64,000 bases of DNA, from assembly GCF_026262505.1 (NCBI RefSeq), contig NC_067203.1:15698392-15762391 (forward strand), read 5' to 3'. A program made the translations under genes and the position numbers. Positions 27,600-37,400 of the stretch are shown piece by piece; position 1 is the stretch's first letter; each line of letters starts with the position of its first letter. The notes beneath the pieces were generated by a model. It worked only from the letters and a program-made list of their open reading frames with translations, was not told the DNA's origin and made no database searches. The stretch comes from Trichomonas vaginalis G3 (Eukaryota > Parabasalia > Trichomonadida > Trichomonadidae).

Positions 27600-28055
27600 A
27601 TGTCTGAGCTCCTTTTCATTTCCCCAATCGAGAAGAAGAACGTCAAGAAACCATCATGGAGAGGCATTCCACGCGTTTCATTTACACGTCCAGCTGTTGC
27701 TGCTGAAGTTGATCCAATCCAGAAACCAGCATGCAACGCTAAGCCAGTCGAAACACGCCCATCCCTTAAGGTTGGCACAGTCGTCATCATTGTCGGCGGT
27801 GAAAACCAAGGCAAGCGCGCTGTTGTTGTTGCTGATCAGGGCGCTGGCATCGTTAAGGTTGCTGGCCCAGTTGTTCCAGTCAATGAAATCTCACAAGACT
27901 ACCTTATCGCTACATCAACACAAATCGAAGTCCAGAAGGATGCTACTGAGGCTCAGGTTGAGGCTGCCGCCCAGAAGGTCCCAGAAATGGTTGAGTATCT
28001 TAAGGCTCCATTCACAATCAAGAAGGGAGATCGTATCCACCTCATGAAGTTCTAA
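27600..28055 (+). CDS. RPL6: Large-subunit ribosomal protein eL6
   Basis: A 151-residue protein from ATG 27600 (MSELLFISPIEKKNVKK). The core KVGTVVIIVGGENQGKRAVV, then VAGPVVPVNEISQDYLIATSTQIE, matches the eL6 block known in eukaryotes as PGTVVIILAGRHRGKRVVFL...VTGPF.LN.VP...YVIATSTKID, and the C-terminal segment (APFTIKKGDRIHLMKF) corresponds to its last helix and strand. It is shorter than animal eL6 because the long N-terminal extension and middle insert are missing. Codon use is clearly biased (AAG, GTC, GCT, CCA, ATC) and the GC content is higher than in neighbours, as expected for a highly expressed gene. AACGGCGGTTTT lies 41-52 bp upstream. Confidence 0.92.
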   Translation: MSELLFISPIEKKNVKKPSWRGIPRVSFTRPAVAAEVDPIQKPACNAKPVETRPSLKVGTVVIIVGGENQGKRAVVVADQGAGIVKVAGPVVPVNEISQDYLIATSTQIEVQKDATEAQVEAAAQKVPEMVEYLKAPFTIKKGDRIHLMKF

Positions 28056-28537
28056 ATTACTCGACGCTCTGGCATAAATATAATTTGATATAATTTTTCA
28101 ATTTTTAACTTTTAATCAAAACTTTTTATGAATATTTTTAAACCACAAACTTTAATAATTCTTCCGATTATTAATCTATTCATCTTATCATGAAACAAAT
28201 AATCAGATATCTTTCATCCATTCTTTGAATTAAGCTGGGCTGCTATTTATCATACAAACATTTTATGTGGAATTCAGTATTAATAGAAATACTAACAAAT
28301 TAAGTAATAAAAATATCATCCAAATCTCATCAGATTTTTGAGGATAGAGTCAGAAAAATTACACAACTCTAATATAAGAACTACTCATTTCAGTACTCTT
28401 ATTCAATAATTCCATGAAATTCCGAATATTTTGAATTTCATCTCTTTAAAAAGAAAGGCTGGAGTAAAAATTCTAGTATATGCTAATAAAAACAATAGTA
28501 TATTTATTTAACAATAACAATAATAAAAAACAAAATT
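28056..28537. other. Convergent intergenic region, nothing seen
   Basis: 482 bp between the 3' ends of the eL6 gene and the 28538 gene. AT-rich, no structure recognised. The eL6 stop is in the context TAAA, which is the trichomonad polyadenylation tetranucleotide. Confidence 0.5.
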
Positions 28538-29383
28538 CTATTCTTTCTTTGTTTCGATTTTTTGTCTTTTTTCCATGAAACTTCTCAATTTAATGGAAAT
28601 AGCAAACCTATCGTTCTTTGGAAGCTTGTTGCAAATTTCAGTTAATTTACTATCTTTATCTCTAAAAATCAAAGCGTAAGCGTATAAAACTGCAAGAGAA
28701 AACTTATTCTGCTCAGTAAGTGAAATACATTTATTGACCATGTTGTCTGATATTTGGTTAAATTCAGCTGTTTTTACTTCACATTTCTTGACACAAGTGA
28801 AAATCATGGACAAATGGAACATTATTCTCTTGTATATTTCTTCGTTTTTAAGATCAGCAGCGTCCAGTTTGATTATCTCTGAAATCACTTCTGTTTTCGG
28901 TTCTTTTGAAAAATCAAACGAAATATCTAAAAATTTGTATCTGTTTTTGAATAGATCTAACAATTGATTTGATTTTTCTTCGCTATCAACAAACTTTGCC
29001 ATTAATTCGATTCGTGCTTCATCAATATTTTGTAATTCGTAGTTTGTATTATCTGCATAGCTTTCTTTCATTGTAACGCTGATCATTTTTTCTAATGCTT
29101 GACGAATATGAAATTGTTGTTTAATTCCAAGGTTTCTTAAATCGTTTAGAGGGCCTTTAAGAGCACCAACACTCATTCTATGCAAAATATCATCGATTTT
29201 CTCCTTTTTTATGACTGAAAGATTAACTGTATCTACTTCCAAATAATCAATTTTTTTAACATCATCATCTACAGTTTTTTTAATGATAATATGTTTAGGT
29301 TTTCGCTTTGTTTTATAATGAGTCACATCATTAGTCGGTTGTATCGATGATATTGCATTAAAAAGCAAAGTTGAATTTTTCAT
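28538..29383 (-). CDS. Helical protein of unknown function
   Basis: A 281-residue protein. ATG at 29383 (MKNSTLLFNAISSIQP) is chosen because the ten codons upstream start with TTG and contain the AAAAGTGAC promoter-like motif. The N-terminal ~70 residues are basic and then acidic (KTKRKPKHIIIKKTVDDDVK). The remainder is predicted helical, with regular leucines (GALKGPLNDLRNLGIKQQFH; KCISLTEQNKFSLAVLYAYA) and a tandem-helix feel, ending in a basic coiled tail (SFMEKRQKIETKKE). I recognise no family. It lies downstream of an ankyrin gene on the same strand. Confidence 0.6.
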   Translation of the reverse strand: MKNSTLLFNAISSIQPTNDVTHYKTKRKPKHIIIKKTVDDDVKKIDYLEVDTVNLSVIKKEKIDDILHRMSVGALKGPLNDLRNLGIKQQFHIRQALEKMISVTMKESYADNTNYELQNIDEARIELMAKFVDSEEKSNQLLDLFKNRYKFLDISFDFSKEPKTEVISEIIKLDAADLKNEEIYKRIMFHLSMIFTCVKKCEVKTAEFNQISDNMVNKCISLTEQNKFSLAVLYAYALIFRDKDSKLTEICNKLPKNDRFAISIKLRSFMEKRQKIETKKE

Positions 29384-29502
29384 ATTATTAAAAAGTGACA
29401 AGCCAAAAAACAAAAAAGAAAGAGCTTTTTTTAAAAAATAACATTTAGATCTTATAAAAACTATTAGAAATCACAAACAAATATTGTCACAGTGAATAAT
29501 TA

Positions 29503-31251
29503 TCATAATTTAATGATATCTGAAATTACTCCTATTCCATGAAGGAAATTGAATGCTTGAATCAATTCTTCTGATCCCATCATCTTTATCTTAGCTGTAT
29601 AAACAAAGCCTCTGTGTAATTTGTTTAAATCTTCCTTCGAAATGAATGGTTTTGTAAAACCTTTTTGATCAAGCTGGACACTCTCGATCGCTTTGAACTT
29701 TTCACAAACTGATTGATATTTCTTCATCCTTTCTTCAATAATTTGGACTATTTCTTGATTCCCAAATTTCTTGGCGTAATCAAGGTGATTTACAATCCTC
29801 ATTTCGGTTGTATCTACAAAAGGAGACCATGGGTTGAATCCAATATCAAGTATTAATTTTGTCATTTCAACGTTATGATTTTTGATACAGCAAGAAAGAG
29901 GGGTATTCTGTAGTATCACGAAATCATGTTTCTTGGTAGCATCAACCTGGGCATGCGAGAATAGAAATGAAAAATACTCAATATTCGAGGTTTTGCCACA
30001 ATAAGCAAATGGAGAATATTCCAATAGATCATAGTTCGGATCAGCCCCATTTTCCAATAGTTTTCCACATAAATTGAGATTTTGGTATTTGATTGCGTAA
30101 ATTAGTGGATTTTTCTTGTAGATCTTATGATTATTTTGATTTAAAACATATGTTGGCTCATTAACATCAGTAATTGGTATTAATCTCTCTGCCAAATTAA
30201 ATAATTTATGTTTTATAGCTAAACATAGCATTGGATATGTTTTTCCTTTTGTAATAAGGTAAAAACTTGGATTAGCTCCATGTTCAAGCAAAATCATCGC
30301 AGTTTGTTCATCCTTATTTGTTATTGCAAGAGATAGTGGATCATGATAGATATCTTCAATATTAAGCATAGCTCTTGGAGAAAGACCATTCAAAAGAAGC
30401 TTAGATATTAATTCTGGTCGGTTGTTTTTGACTTGGAAAATTAATTTATAAATATTTTCGAAATTTGATGTATCAGATGATAATTTAACCTCAAGTTTAA
30501 CACAAAAGAAGTCTAGGAGTTGTGGAGATTCCATTTGAATTGCAAATTGCACTAATTTGAAGTTATCTTTTGTAAGAATTGAATTTAATGAGACTAACTT
30601 GGATATTGCGTGAATATTTGATCTAGTAAAAAGGTCATTTATGGACATTTTGAGTTTTGGAGAATCTTTTGTAGCCAATAAATCAAGATTTTCATTTTGA
30701 TGCGAAATCAAAGAATATTGGACAATAGTTCCTGTATAATTTTTCTTCTTGCTAAGTATTTCTTTAAGAATATCCATTTTACCGCTAATTGATGCGTTCT
30801 TTGCTGTTTTAGAATTAATTGCCATTTCTTCTGAGAGGAAGTAATTAAATACATTAACTGCTCCGTATAATGCTGATAATTCGAAATTATTTTCTTTATT
30901 TTCGGATTTTGTATCATTTTTAAAATATTCAACGTCATCTGACATTAAATGCTCTTCTATTTCGCTTGGGACAGATTGTTTCCAACTGTCAAGCAATTCT
31001 GTAAAGATAGGAAATTCATTTTGTAAAATTTCTGTTAATTTGAGTAAAATATTATTGATTGTAGGTCGGTATTTCGTTGCAGCCGAAATTGTGTGAATAA
31101 CGTACTTCTGCATTGATGTTTCTTTGAGAATTTGGATTAACTTTTGTTCATTTTCTTCCAAATTTTCTTGTGAGAGATCCCATACTAAATCTTCAACCAA
31201 ACAAAACTGTTCTATGTTATTTTTGATCAAAGAATCTATATTAGCTATCAT
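29503..31251 (-). CDS. Ankyrin-repeat protein (trichomonad family), intact
   Basis: A 582-residue protein starting MIANIDSLIKNNIEQF. The helical N-terminal domain (~1-100) is that of the family. The ankyrin solenoid runs to ~540, with clear units at ~300 (HDPLSLAITNKDEQTAMILL, EHGANP), ~383 (NPLIYAIKYQNLNLCGKLLE, NGADPN) and ~447 (NTPLSCCIKNHNVEMTKLIL). It ends in a ~40-residue charged helical tail rather than stopping at a repeat. Ankyrin repeats bind proteins; the partner is unknown. It is uninterrupted, in contrast to the other two large ankyrin loci in the window. Confidence 0.85.
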   Translation of the reverse strand: MIANIDSLIKNNIEQFCLVEDLVWDLSQENLEENEQKLIQILKETSMQKYVIHTISAATKYRPTINNILLKLTEILQNEFPIFTELLDSWKQSVPSEIEEHLMSDDVEYFKNDTKSENKENNFELSALYGAVNVFNYFLSEEMAINSKTAKNASISGKMDILKEILSKKKNYTGTIVQYSLISHQNENLDLLATKDSPKLKMSINDLFTRSNIHAISKLVSLNSILTKDNFKLVQFAIQMESPQLLDFFCVKLEVKLSSDTSNFENIYKLIFQVKNNRPELISKLLLNGLSPRAMLNIEDIYHDPLSLAITNKDEQTAMILLEHGANPSFYLITKGKTYPMLCLAIKHKLFNLAERLIPITDVNEPTYVLNQNNHKIYKKNPLIYAIKYQNLNLCGKLLENGADPNYDLLEYSPFAYCGKTSNIEYFSFLFSHAQVDATKKHDFVILQNTPLSCCIKNHNVEMTKLILDIGFNPWSPFVDTTEMRIVNHLDYAKKFGNQEIVQIIEERMKKYQSVCEKFKAIESVQLDQKGFTKPFISKEDLNKLHRGFVYTAKIKMMGSEELIQAFNFLHGIGVISDIIKL

Positions 31252-31579
31252 ATCATATAACTTACTTTCAACTATATGAATTATATATCCTACTTTTTAT
31301 TATTGTATGTTACTAGCACAATTCAATCATTGTACTATAGATACTTGGATTTGTAACAATTCGTTATTGAATTTTATATTTTTTATTTATCAGTAATTTA
31401 CTAACAATTGTTAAAAGAAGGTTTACGAAAGCTTCACAGTCATCATATGAAAAAGATTGAAGATCATGAATTATAAGATAAGTTGGATTTTTCGCAATGT
31501 TTGTAACACAATTTCAAGAAATATATTTATTTAAATTTTATTTCCTTATTCTAACAAAATAAAACACAAATAAAAAAAT
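31252..31579. other. Intergenic, nothing seen
   Basis: 328 bp of AT-rich spacer between two minus-strand genes. Confidence 0.5.
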
Positions 31580-33088
31580 TTAATTCAATTTCAATCCAAC
31601 CTTGGCTCTCATTTCTTCAACAGACAGTGGCTTAGAGACACCAGAGAGAAGATCCTTTTCAGAGCCATTTCTTGCATCTGCACCAACGTCAAATACCTTA
31701 GATGCGTTTGGAATAAGAATACTTCTTTGAGAAGTAATTCTCTTGTCTCCACCAGATGAAAACTCTCGTGAGTCGACAGATATAGATGCAGTCTTAGAAA
31801 GAACCTCATCCATGAATTCTGCAAGCTTATTTTCTATCTGTGTTAAGCAAAACATAGCATTAAGAGGTGTTACATGCTTCTTTTCATCAGGAGAGTTATC
31901 CCATGGCAAGTCAAGCTCTTTATAAAGATCTTCAAGGCCATCATAAACACTTTTGATGCTTTTATCGTTTGAATCTTTAACATCACTGAGTTCTGCAATT
32001 TGTTTTTCCGTTTTTTCCATGTTCTCTGCCAATACTTTGAGCTTTGCATTTTGTTGTTCATCTGTTAATTCGACATTCGCGTCAAGTTCTCCGGATCTTT
32101 GGGTTAAAGCATCGATTTCGTCAATAATGCTGGATTTTTCAGCACCACGCTGAACAACAAAGTTAAACAATGAATAATTTTCAGTTTCTAAATCAGATAA
32201 CTTATTAAATAATTCATCTAACTTTTGGCATTTGTTTTCTGTAATGATTTGGTTGACTAATGCAGATCTTGTATCTATTTCTTTCTGTAATTCTTCTTGT
32301 TGGTCTGTTTGATTAGTGCTTTGGCTTGAAAGTGAAGGAATTGGTTGTTGTTCGGTATGTGGATGCATTGCAAGAAGACTTTGACCTTCAATCATTTGAT
32401 TTAAGCGATTTAATTCGGCTTCATCTTCTGCCTGGTCTTGTTTTTCTTCCTTTTGAAGAATAACTAAGTCGATTTTCTTTTGATCACGTATTGTGTAAGA
32501 TTTATTAGATTGGTCAATCAAAGAAGCAATGTTGTCAGCATTGCGTGTTTGCTCCTTATCTAATATGCCGTAAACTTCATCGAAATTGCGTCTTTCTTGC
32601 AATAATTCGTCAATCTGTGTTCGTGATGCTTCTAATTTCTGAAGTTGTTTGTTATATGCATTAAGAGCTTGATCAAGTCTATTTTCGACTGTATGAACTT
32701 TAAATTGAATGTTTTCGTTTTCTTTAGCTTGTGCAAACATTCCACCTGCTTTCGATCGTGCTTTAGATACTTGTTCTTCCAATCTGCGTCTTTTATCATC
32801 TTCTGCTTTAAAATCAGCTTGTAAAATTCCTAATTTATTCGTTAAGTTTTTCTTTTTAGCTACAAGGTTTTGCCTTTCTTCACTTGACTTATAAGCTAGT
32901 ATTGTCTTCTCATATCCTTCAATTTCCTCTTCATATTTTTGGATTTGCATTTTAATCGTATCATTCGCTTGTTTTTGCTTATCAATTGCTCTCTGTTGCT
33001 TTCTAACTGTATTAAGAATTTCATCTTGAGGGAATTTCATCATCCGCAATTTATTGCGGAGTTCTTTTACCTCCTGAGGATTTTCCAT
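31580..33088 (-). CDS. Outer dynein arm docking complex subunit, ODAD1/CCDC63 (DC2)-like
   Basis: A 502-residue, almost fully coiled-coil protein starting MENPQEVKELRNKLRMMKFP. The sequence follows the ODAD1 (CCDC114)/CCDC63/Chlamydomonas DC2 pattern: an N-terminal L-R-KLR-M segment, then ..ENRLDQALNAYNKQLQKLEA, LQERRNFDEVYGILDKE, IASLIDQSNKSYTIRDQKKI, and a long middle coil, with a Ser-rich basic C-terminal tail. These proteins anchor outer dynein arms on axonemal doublets, so the organism has motile flagella. The assignment rests on motif order. Coiled-coil similarity can mislead, and CCDC151 is the alternative. AAAAGTGAC lies ~20 bp upstream of the ATG. Confidence 0.68.
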   Translation of the reverse strand: MENPQEVKELRNKLRMMKFPQDEILNTVRKQQRAIDKQKQANDTIKMQIQKYEEEIEGYEKTILAYKSSEERQNLVAKKKNLTNKLGILQADFKAEDDKRRRLEEQVSKARSKAGGMFAQAKENENIQFKVHTVENRLDQALNAYNKQLQKLEASRTQIDELLQERRNFDEVYGILDKEQTRNADNIASLIDQSNKSYTIRDQKKIDLVILQKEEKQDQAEDEAELNRLNQMIEGQSLLAMHPHTEQQPIPSLSSQSTNQTDQQEELQKEIDTRSALVNQIITENKCQKLDELFNKLSDLETENYSLFNFVVQRGAEKSSIIDEIDALTQRSGELDANVELTDEQQNAKLKVLAENMEKTEKQIAELSDVKDSNDKSIKSVYDGLEDLYKELDLPWDNSPDEKKHVTPLNAMFCLTQIENKLAEFMDEVLSKTASISVDSREFSSGGDKRITSQRSILIPNASKVFDVGADARNGSEKDLLSGVSKPLSVEEMRAKVGLKLN

Positions 33089-33235
33089 TAGAATTTGTAC
33101 GTTTACTTGTCACTTTTCATATTCAATATTGATGTATTTCATATAAAATCTTTTATGTTAACATACATGGAAATATTTCCGAAATTTGAAAATTGAAAAG
33201 TGATGAATTTTAGAATTTAGCAAAGATTTTTGTGA

Positions 33236-34306
33236 TCCATTGTCGTTATAAAATTCAATGGATCCAAACGAAATGTTCATAGTGACGATGCAGCTACACG
33301 TATTTGGCATCAATATTATTTACCCAGCCCTCCACCAGTTATTCAAGGTGAAAATCAGAATGTTACTGCAACAGCTGACCAATGCTTCGCTTACATCTGT
33401 AAATTTGTAAACCTTACTGATAGAGCAGTCAATTTTATAGAGGCTCACTGTTATTCCATTTTACTTTGCGATAACATATTTTATAAAGGCCCAGGCACAA
33501 TTTATCTATCTGGTATTGGCGCAAAAATTGTTATTGATAAATTCTGTTCTTTTGAGAGCAAAACTTCAACAGACGGTCATTTTACTAATTTCCAATGCTA
33601 CAACAGTACAATCCTCCAAGGAACAATATCTAATGGAGAAAATCGCGATGATGAATATAGGATGATTTACATAAGAGGAGGTGATTCATCTCTTTCAAAC
33701 ACAAATATTACTAACTGCGTTTCACAATTGGATGCAGCTTTTATATATGTTGATATGGAATCAACAACAAAAGTCAAATTTTGTAATTTTGAAAAATTAG
33801 AATCAACTTCTTACGGTATCACTCATTTTGAAGCTACTGATGGAATAGTTGATAGATGTAATTATATAAATAATTCACTTGATGACCACCCAGGAAATGG
33901 AATAATTTTAATTGAACGCAAAAGACTAGACGTTTTATACTCATGTTTCCAAGATAATCTAAAAAATATAAATAAGTCTTTCTCTAAGCGGCTTGAATTA
34001 TTGAGTTTACCTACACCTGACATTCCTATAATTCCAATCCCTAGAACATCTTTATTTTCTACCTGGGATGGAGAAATTTATATATTTAATTGCAGTATTG
34101 ACGATTATTCGGAAGATTCACGATATGGATTTATAGCTACCTCAGAAATGCCAATAAAACCATTTTCTAATGACTTAAAGTTCATTGGAACAATTATATG
34201 TGAAGGCTCGTTTCTATTTGCACAAAATAAAGACAAAAAAGACTCAATTTATAAAAATATTAAAACTTTATCATTCATTAACTTTTTTATTAAAACCTTT
34301 AAATAA
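33236..34306 (+). pseudogene. Trichomonad beta-helix surface-protein gene, truncated at both ends
   Basis: The frame is open from 33236 to the stop ending at 34306 (356 codons), but the first in-frame ATG is at 33662. Upstream of that ATG the coding sequence is clearly real: SDDAATRIWHQYYLPSPPPV, NVTATADQCFAYICKFVNLT, RAVNFIEAHCYSILLCDNIF. This resembles a large trichomonad family of right-handed parallel beta-helix proteins (short Asn/Ser/Thr-rich strands, for example SLSNTNITNCVSQLDAAFIY). No signal peptide or start remains. The family's transmembrane and cytosolic tail is also missing. It is read as a decaying copy; a fragment from 33662 (214 residues) could be translated. Confidence 0.7.
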
Positions 34307-34464
34307 AAATAACTCTTTAAGTTTGGATCAAGATTTTTCCATTTTGAATTCAAAATACCTGTTGATCATATTTCATCATTAAAAAACAATAAATCACTTT
34401 TAAAATAATATCATTTAATACAACAATAAAAATAAAAATAAAATCTATATCTATAAATAAAGAG

Positions 34465-37400
34465 TTAGAACCAAGGAATGGCTGTATCAGGCTGCAGGGA
34501 TTCATCCTTTGCCCTTTCGATCAAATCCTTCAGCTGGTTGATCCAGTCCAAGCAGTCCTCAGATGTAACAGCGACTCCTGTTGGAGGAGAGATTGCGATC
34601 AGCTTCTCTTCAATTGTCAATCTCCTTGCGTAAATTGTCAGAGAAGGGTTTTCCATCCACTTGTTTTCGTCGTCGAAAACCAAGTGTTCGAAGAGGGCTC
34701 TAGAAAGTTCAAACTGGCACATCATTGAATAAGCAGCTGCAGTGAAATTGATCATGAAAACTCCTTCGAAATTAGGTCCCATGAATGTCATGATGTTTGG
34801 TGATAATCTGAATGGAGAACCGCATTCATTCTTGTAGAAACTCAATGGAGACAAAACAATTTTGTTCTCATGAATCATCAAGTTCTGTAAATCAGTGTAA
34901 GGAAGAGAAAAGATCGTGGAAACTAAGCAACTTCCTGAGAAGCTTGCTGCACTATCCCTCTTGGCTAACAGATAGTCGTGTTTGTTGAATTTCCTCTGAT
35001 AATACCTTTGCAAAATTGTTGAATCAATGTCACTTTTATTTGTCAAATTTTGCAAAATATCTTTTTGACTTGCCATCAACAGAGAGGACAAAGAATTGAC
35101 ATCTCCTGCGCACAAACTAACTTGTGCTTGTCCTAAAGATATAATCTGAGGAACAGGCAACTTAATCATCCTCTTGTGAGTCGCGTAACAATGATTGAAA
35201 ATTGAATCAATCACTGTCAAAACCGTCGAACTTACAGCGAATTTTATTCCTGGTTCCGACCAAACCAACAAATTTCCTTTTTCAGATGATTCCGTTATGC
35301 AGCCAATTGTAATTAAATTGTCGCTTAACGGTGTTACATCATTAAGTTTCAAGCAGAAGATTGTTTGTTGGAAAGGAGAGTTGTTTGGCAACGGGAATAT
35401 CGTGTTCAAATTCGAAACAATTTCGTTGATATTTGTATTCGTTGTTTCTGAAGAATTCGGTTTTCCTGTGACACTTTCGATGATTTCATCGATTTCCTTT
35501 TGGTTTTTGAGCTTTTCTTTGCAGATCATATCCAAATCTAGTGTTTCTTTATCAGTCACAAGTATTTCATCATATAATTTCCTTAATTCCGAATCATCTT
35601 TCTTCATTTCACTTTTGACTTTTCTATAAAATTTCTTTTCCATCAAGAACTGCAAAAACTTCTGTAAATAATGTTGTCTCAATGCCATTATTATATCATT
35701 TTCTGTTAAATCGTTTATGTTCTTTATAATGGCATTCAACAGATGTGTCTCCGAAATCCTCAAGTAAATATTAGAAATGATTTTCGCAACTTCAGAATTT
35801 TCAGAAGAAACAGCAGCGATGTAAGAAATCTGTGGATATTTCGAAATCATTGGCTGGAAAGCTTTGATGAACCATGGGAATTCAGCCAAACAGAACAATC
35901 CTTGTAAGAAACTAAGCCAGTTTTCAGCATTTTTAAGCTGTGAAATCTTAGAACATAAATCAGAAACGTCCAAATTCAATTTCTTATCGTAAACGGCAAT
36001 TTTGAGAAGAGTTATCAATCTTGCGACTGATTCTGTTCTTATGAAATTGGTTGATTCCATTTCGAGTATTCTCAGGTAAGCTCCCGATGTTATCTTGAAG
36101 ACAGTCTCATTTGGTTGCAGACAGAAAATTTGGAATGTCAAAGGAGCGAAACGGGATAATTCGTTCATTTGCAAACCTCTTTTTTCTATTCTCATGGTTA
36201 TTTCATTGACGTGTTGAGTAATTTGGGAATGACTTACAGCAATCAATCCTCTGTTCGTGTATCCGCAGATGCTCTTGAACAAAGAGTTCATTGTTGAAGA
36301 AACAACTAAAATTGGCTCTTCGTTTTCTTCAATCTGAGGGAATTGGCTCAAATTTGTTTCATTTGTTTGTCTTTCCAATCTGATCAATGATGAAAACATG
36401 ACAGGATTAATTGCCCTGACAAAGCCTTCATCGAATAGATTGATTGATTTGTAGGAATCAATGACAGATGCTAAAATTAATGTTGATGATTCCAAACAAA
36501 TCAATCTTTCTAATTCTGGCGAAGAAATGACTTTCTTCTGTTTAAATATGTTTGCAATCGAATGTTGAACTATTGCAATGTCTTTCCTTTGCTTCTTTAT
36601 TGTGTTCGGATTGAAATTCTCAAAAAGATTTTGTATTTCTTCTGAAATTTTGTCAGGAGATTCCTTAAGTGAAGTCATCGGTTTAATAACGGTTTTTATC
36701 GGCAATATTTGGTCGAATGAAGAATTGAAGTGGTCATTGACAATTCTCATGTTGAAATCTTGCAGTTTCTCAGGGAAATCTTGGTACAAAACTGAAGCGG
36801 CTTTGTATTGGTTCAAAAGTGACATGGCGGTTGCGGCGGTTTGTTCAGGTGACATGAGGTAAAGATTTCTAGCGAATTCGTAATCAGCCAAGTTATCGAA
36901 ATGGATTGTTCTTATGTCAAAACCTTCATTTCCGCAAATTTGTTGGTAAATTTCAACAGAATTTGTTGTTTCCAAACAATGGATCAAAATGTTTTGTTCC
37001 AAATTCATGTTGCAATTACTTAATGCGTACATGATTGCTTTGGTTATTATCTTCATGGATCCATGTCGCATTGCATTAACCAAGAAATCAACAACCAAAG
37101 AAACATTTCCTTTTTCAAGTGTTTTTGTGAAAATGAACTGAAGAGTTTCGTCTAAAATCGATTTCAATGAATCAGGGAACATCTGCAAATGCCACCAGAT
37201 CTTGCTCTCATGGGACATAATAATAGTAACAATGATAGAAATCCTTTGATCTCCCCATATATTTATTGGACAATTTTGAATTAAATATGTCACTTTTTCA
37301 TCAATTTCTGATGGCAATAATTTGTCAAATTTTGAAATTGCTTTCAATCTCAAATGAGCTGTTGTATTCTGAATTGTCATCAACAGAATTGTTAACAGCA

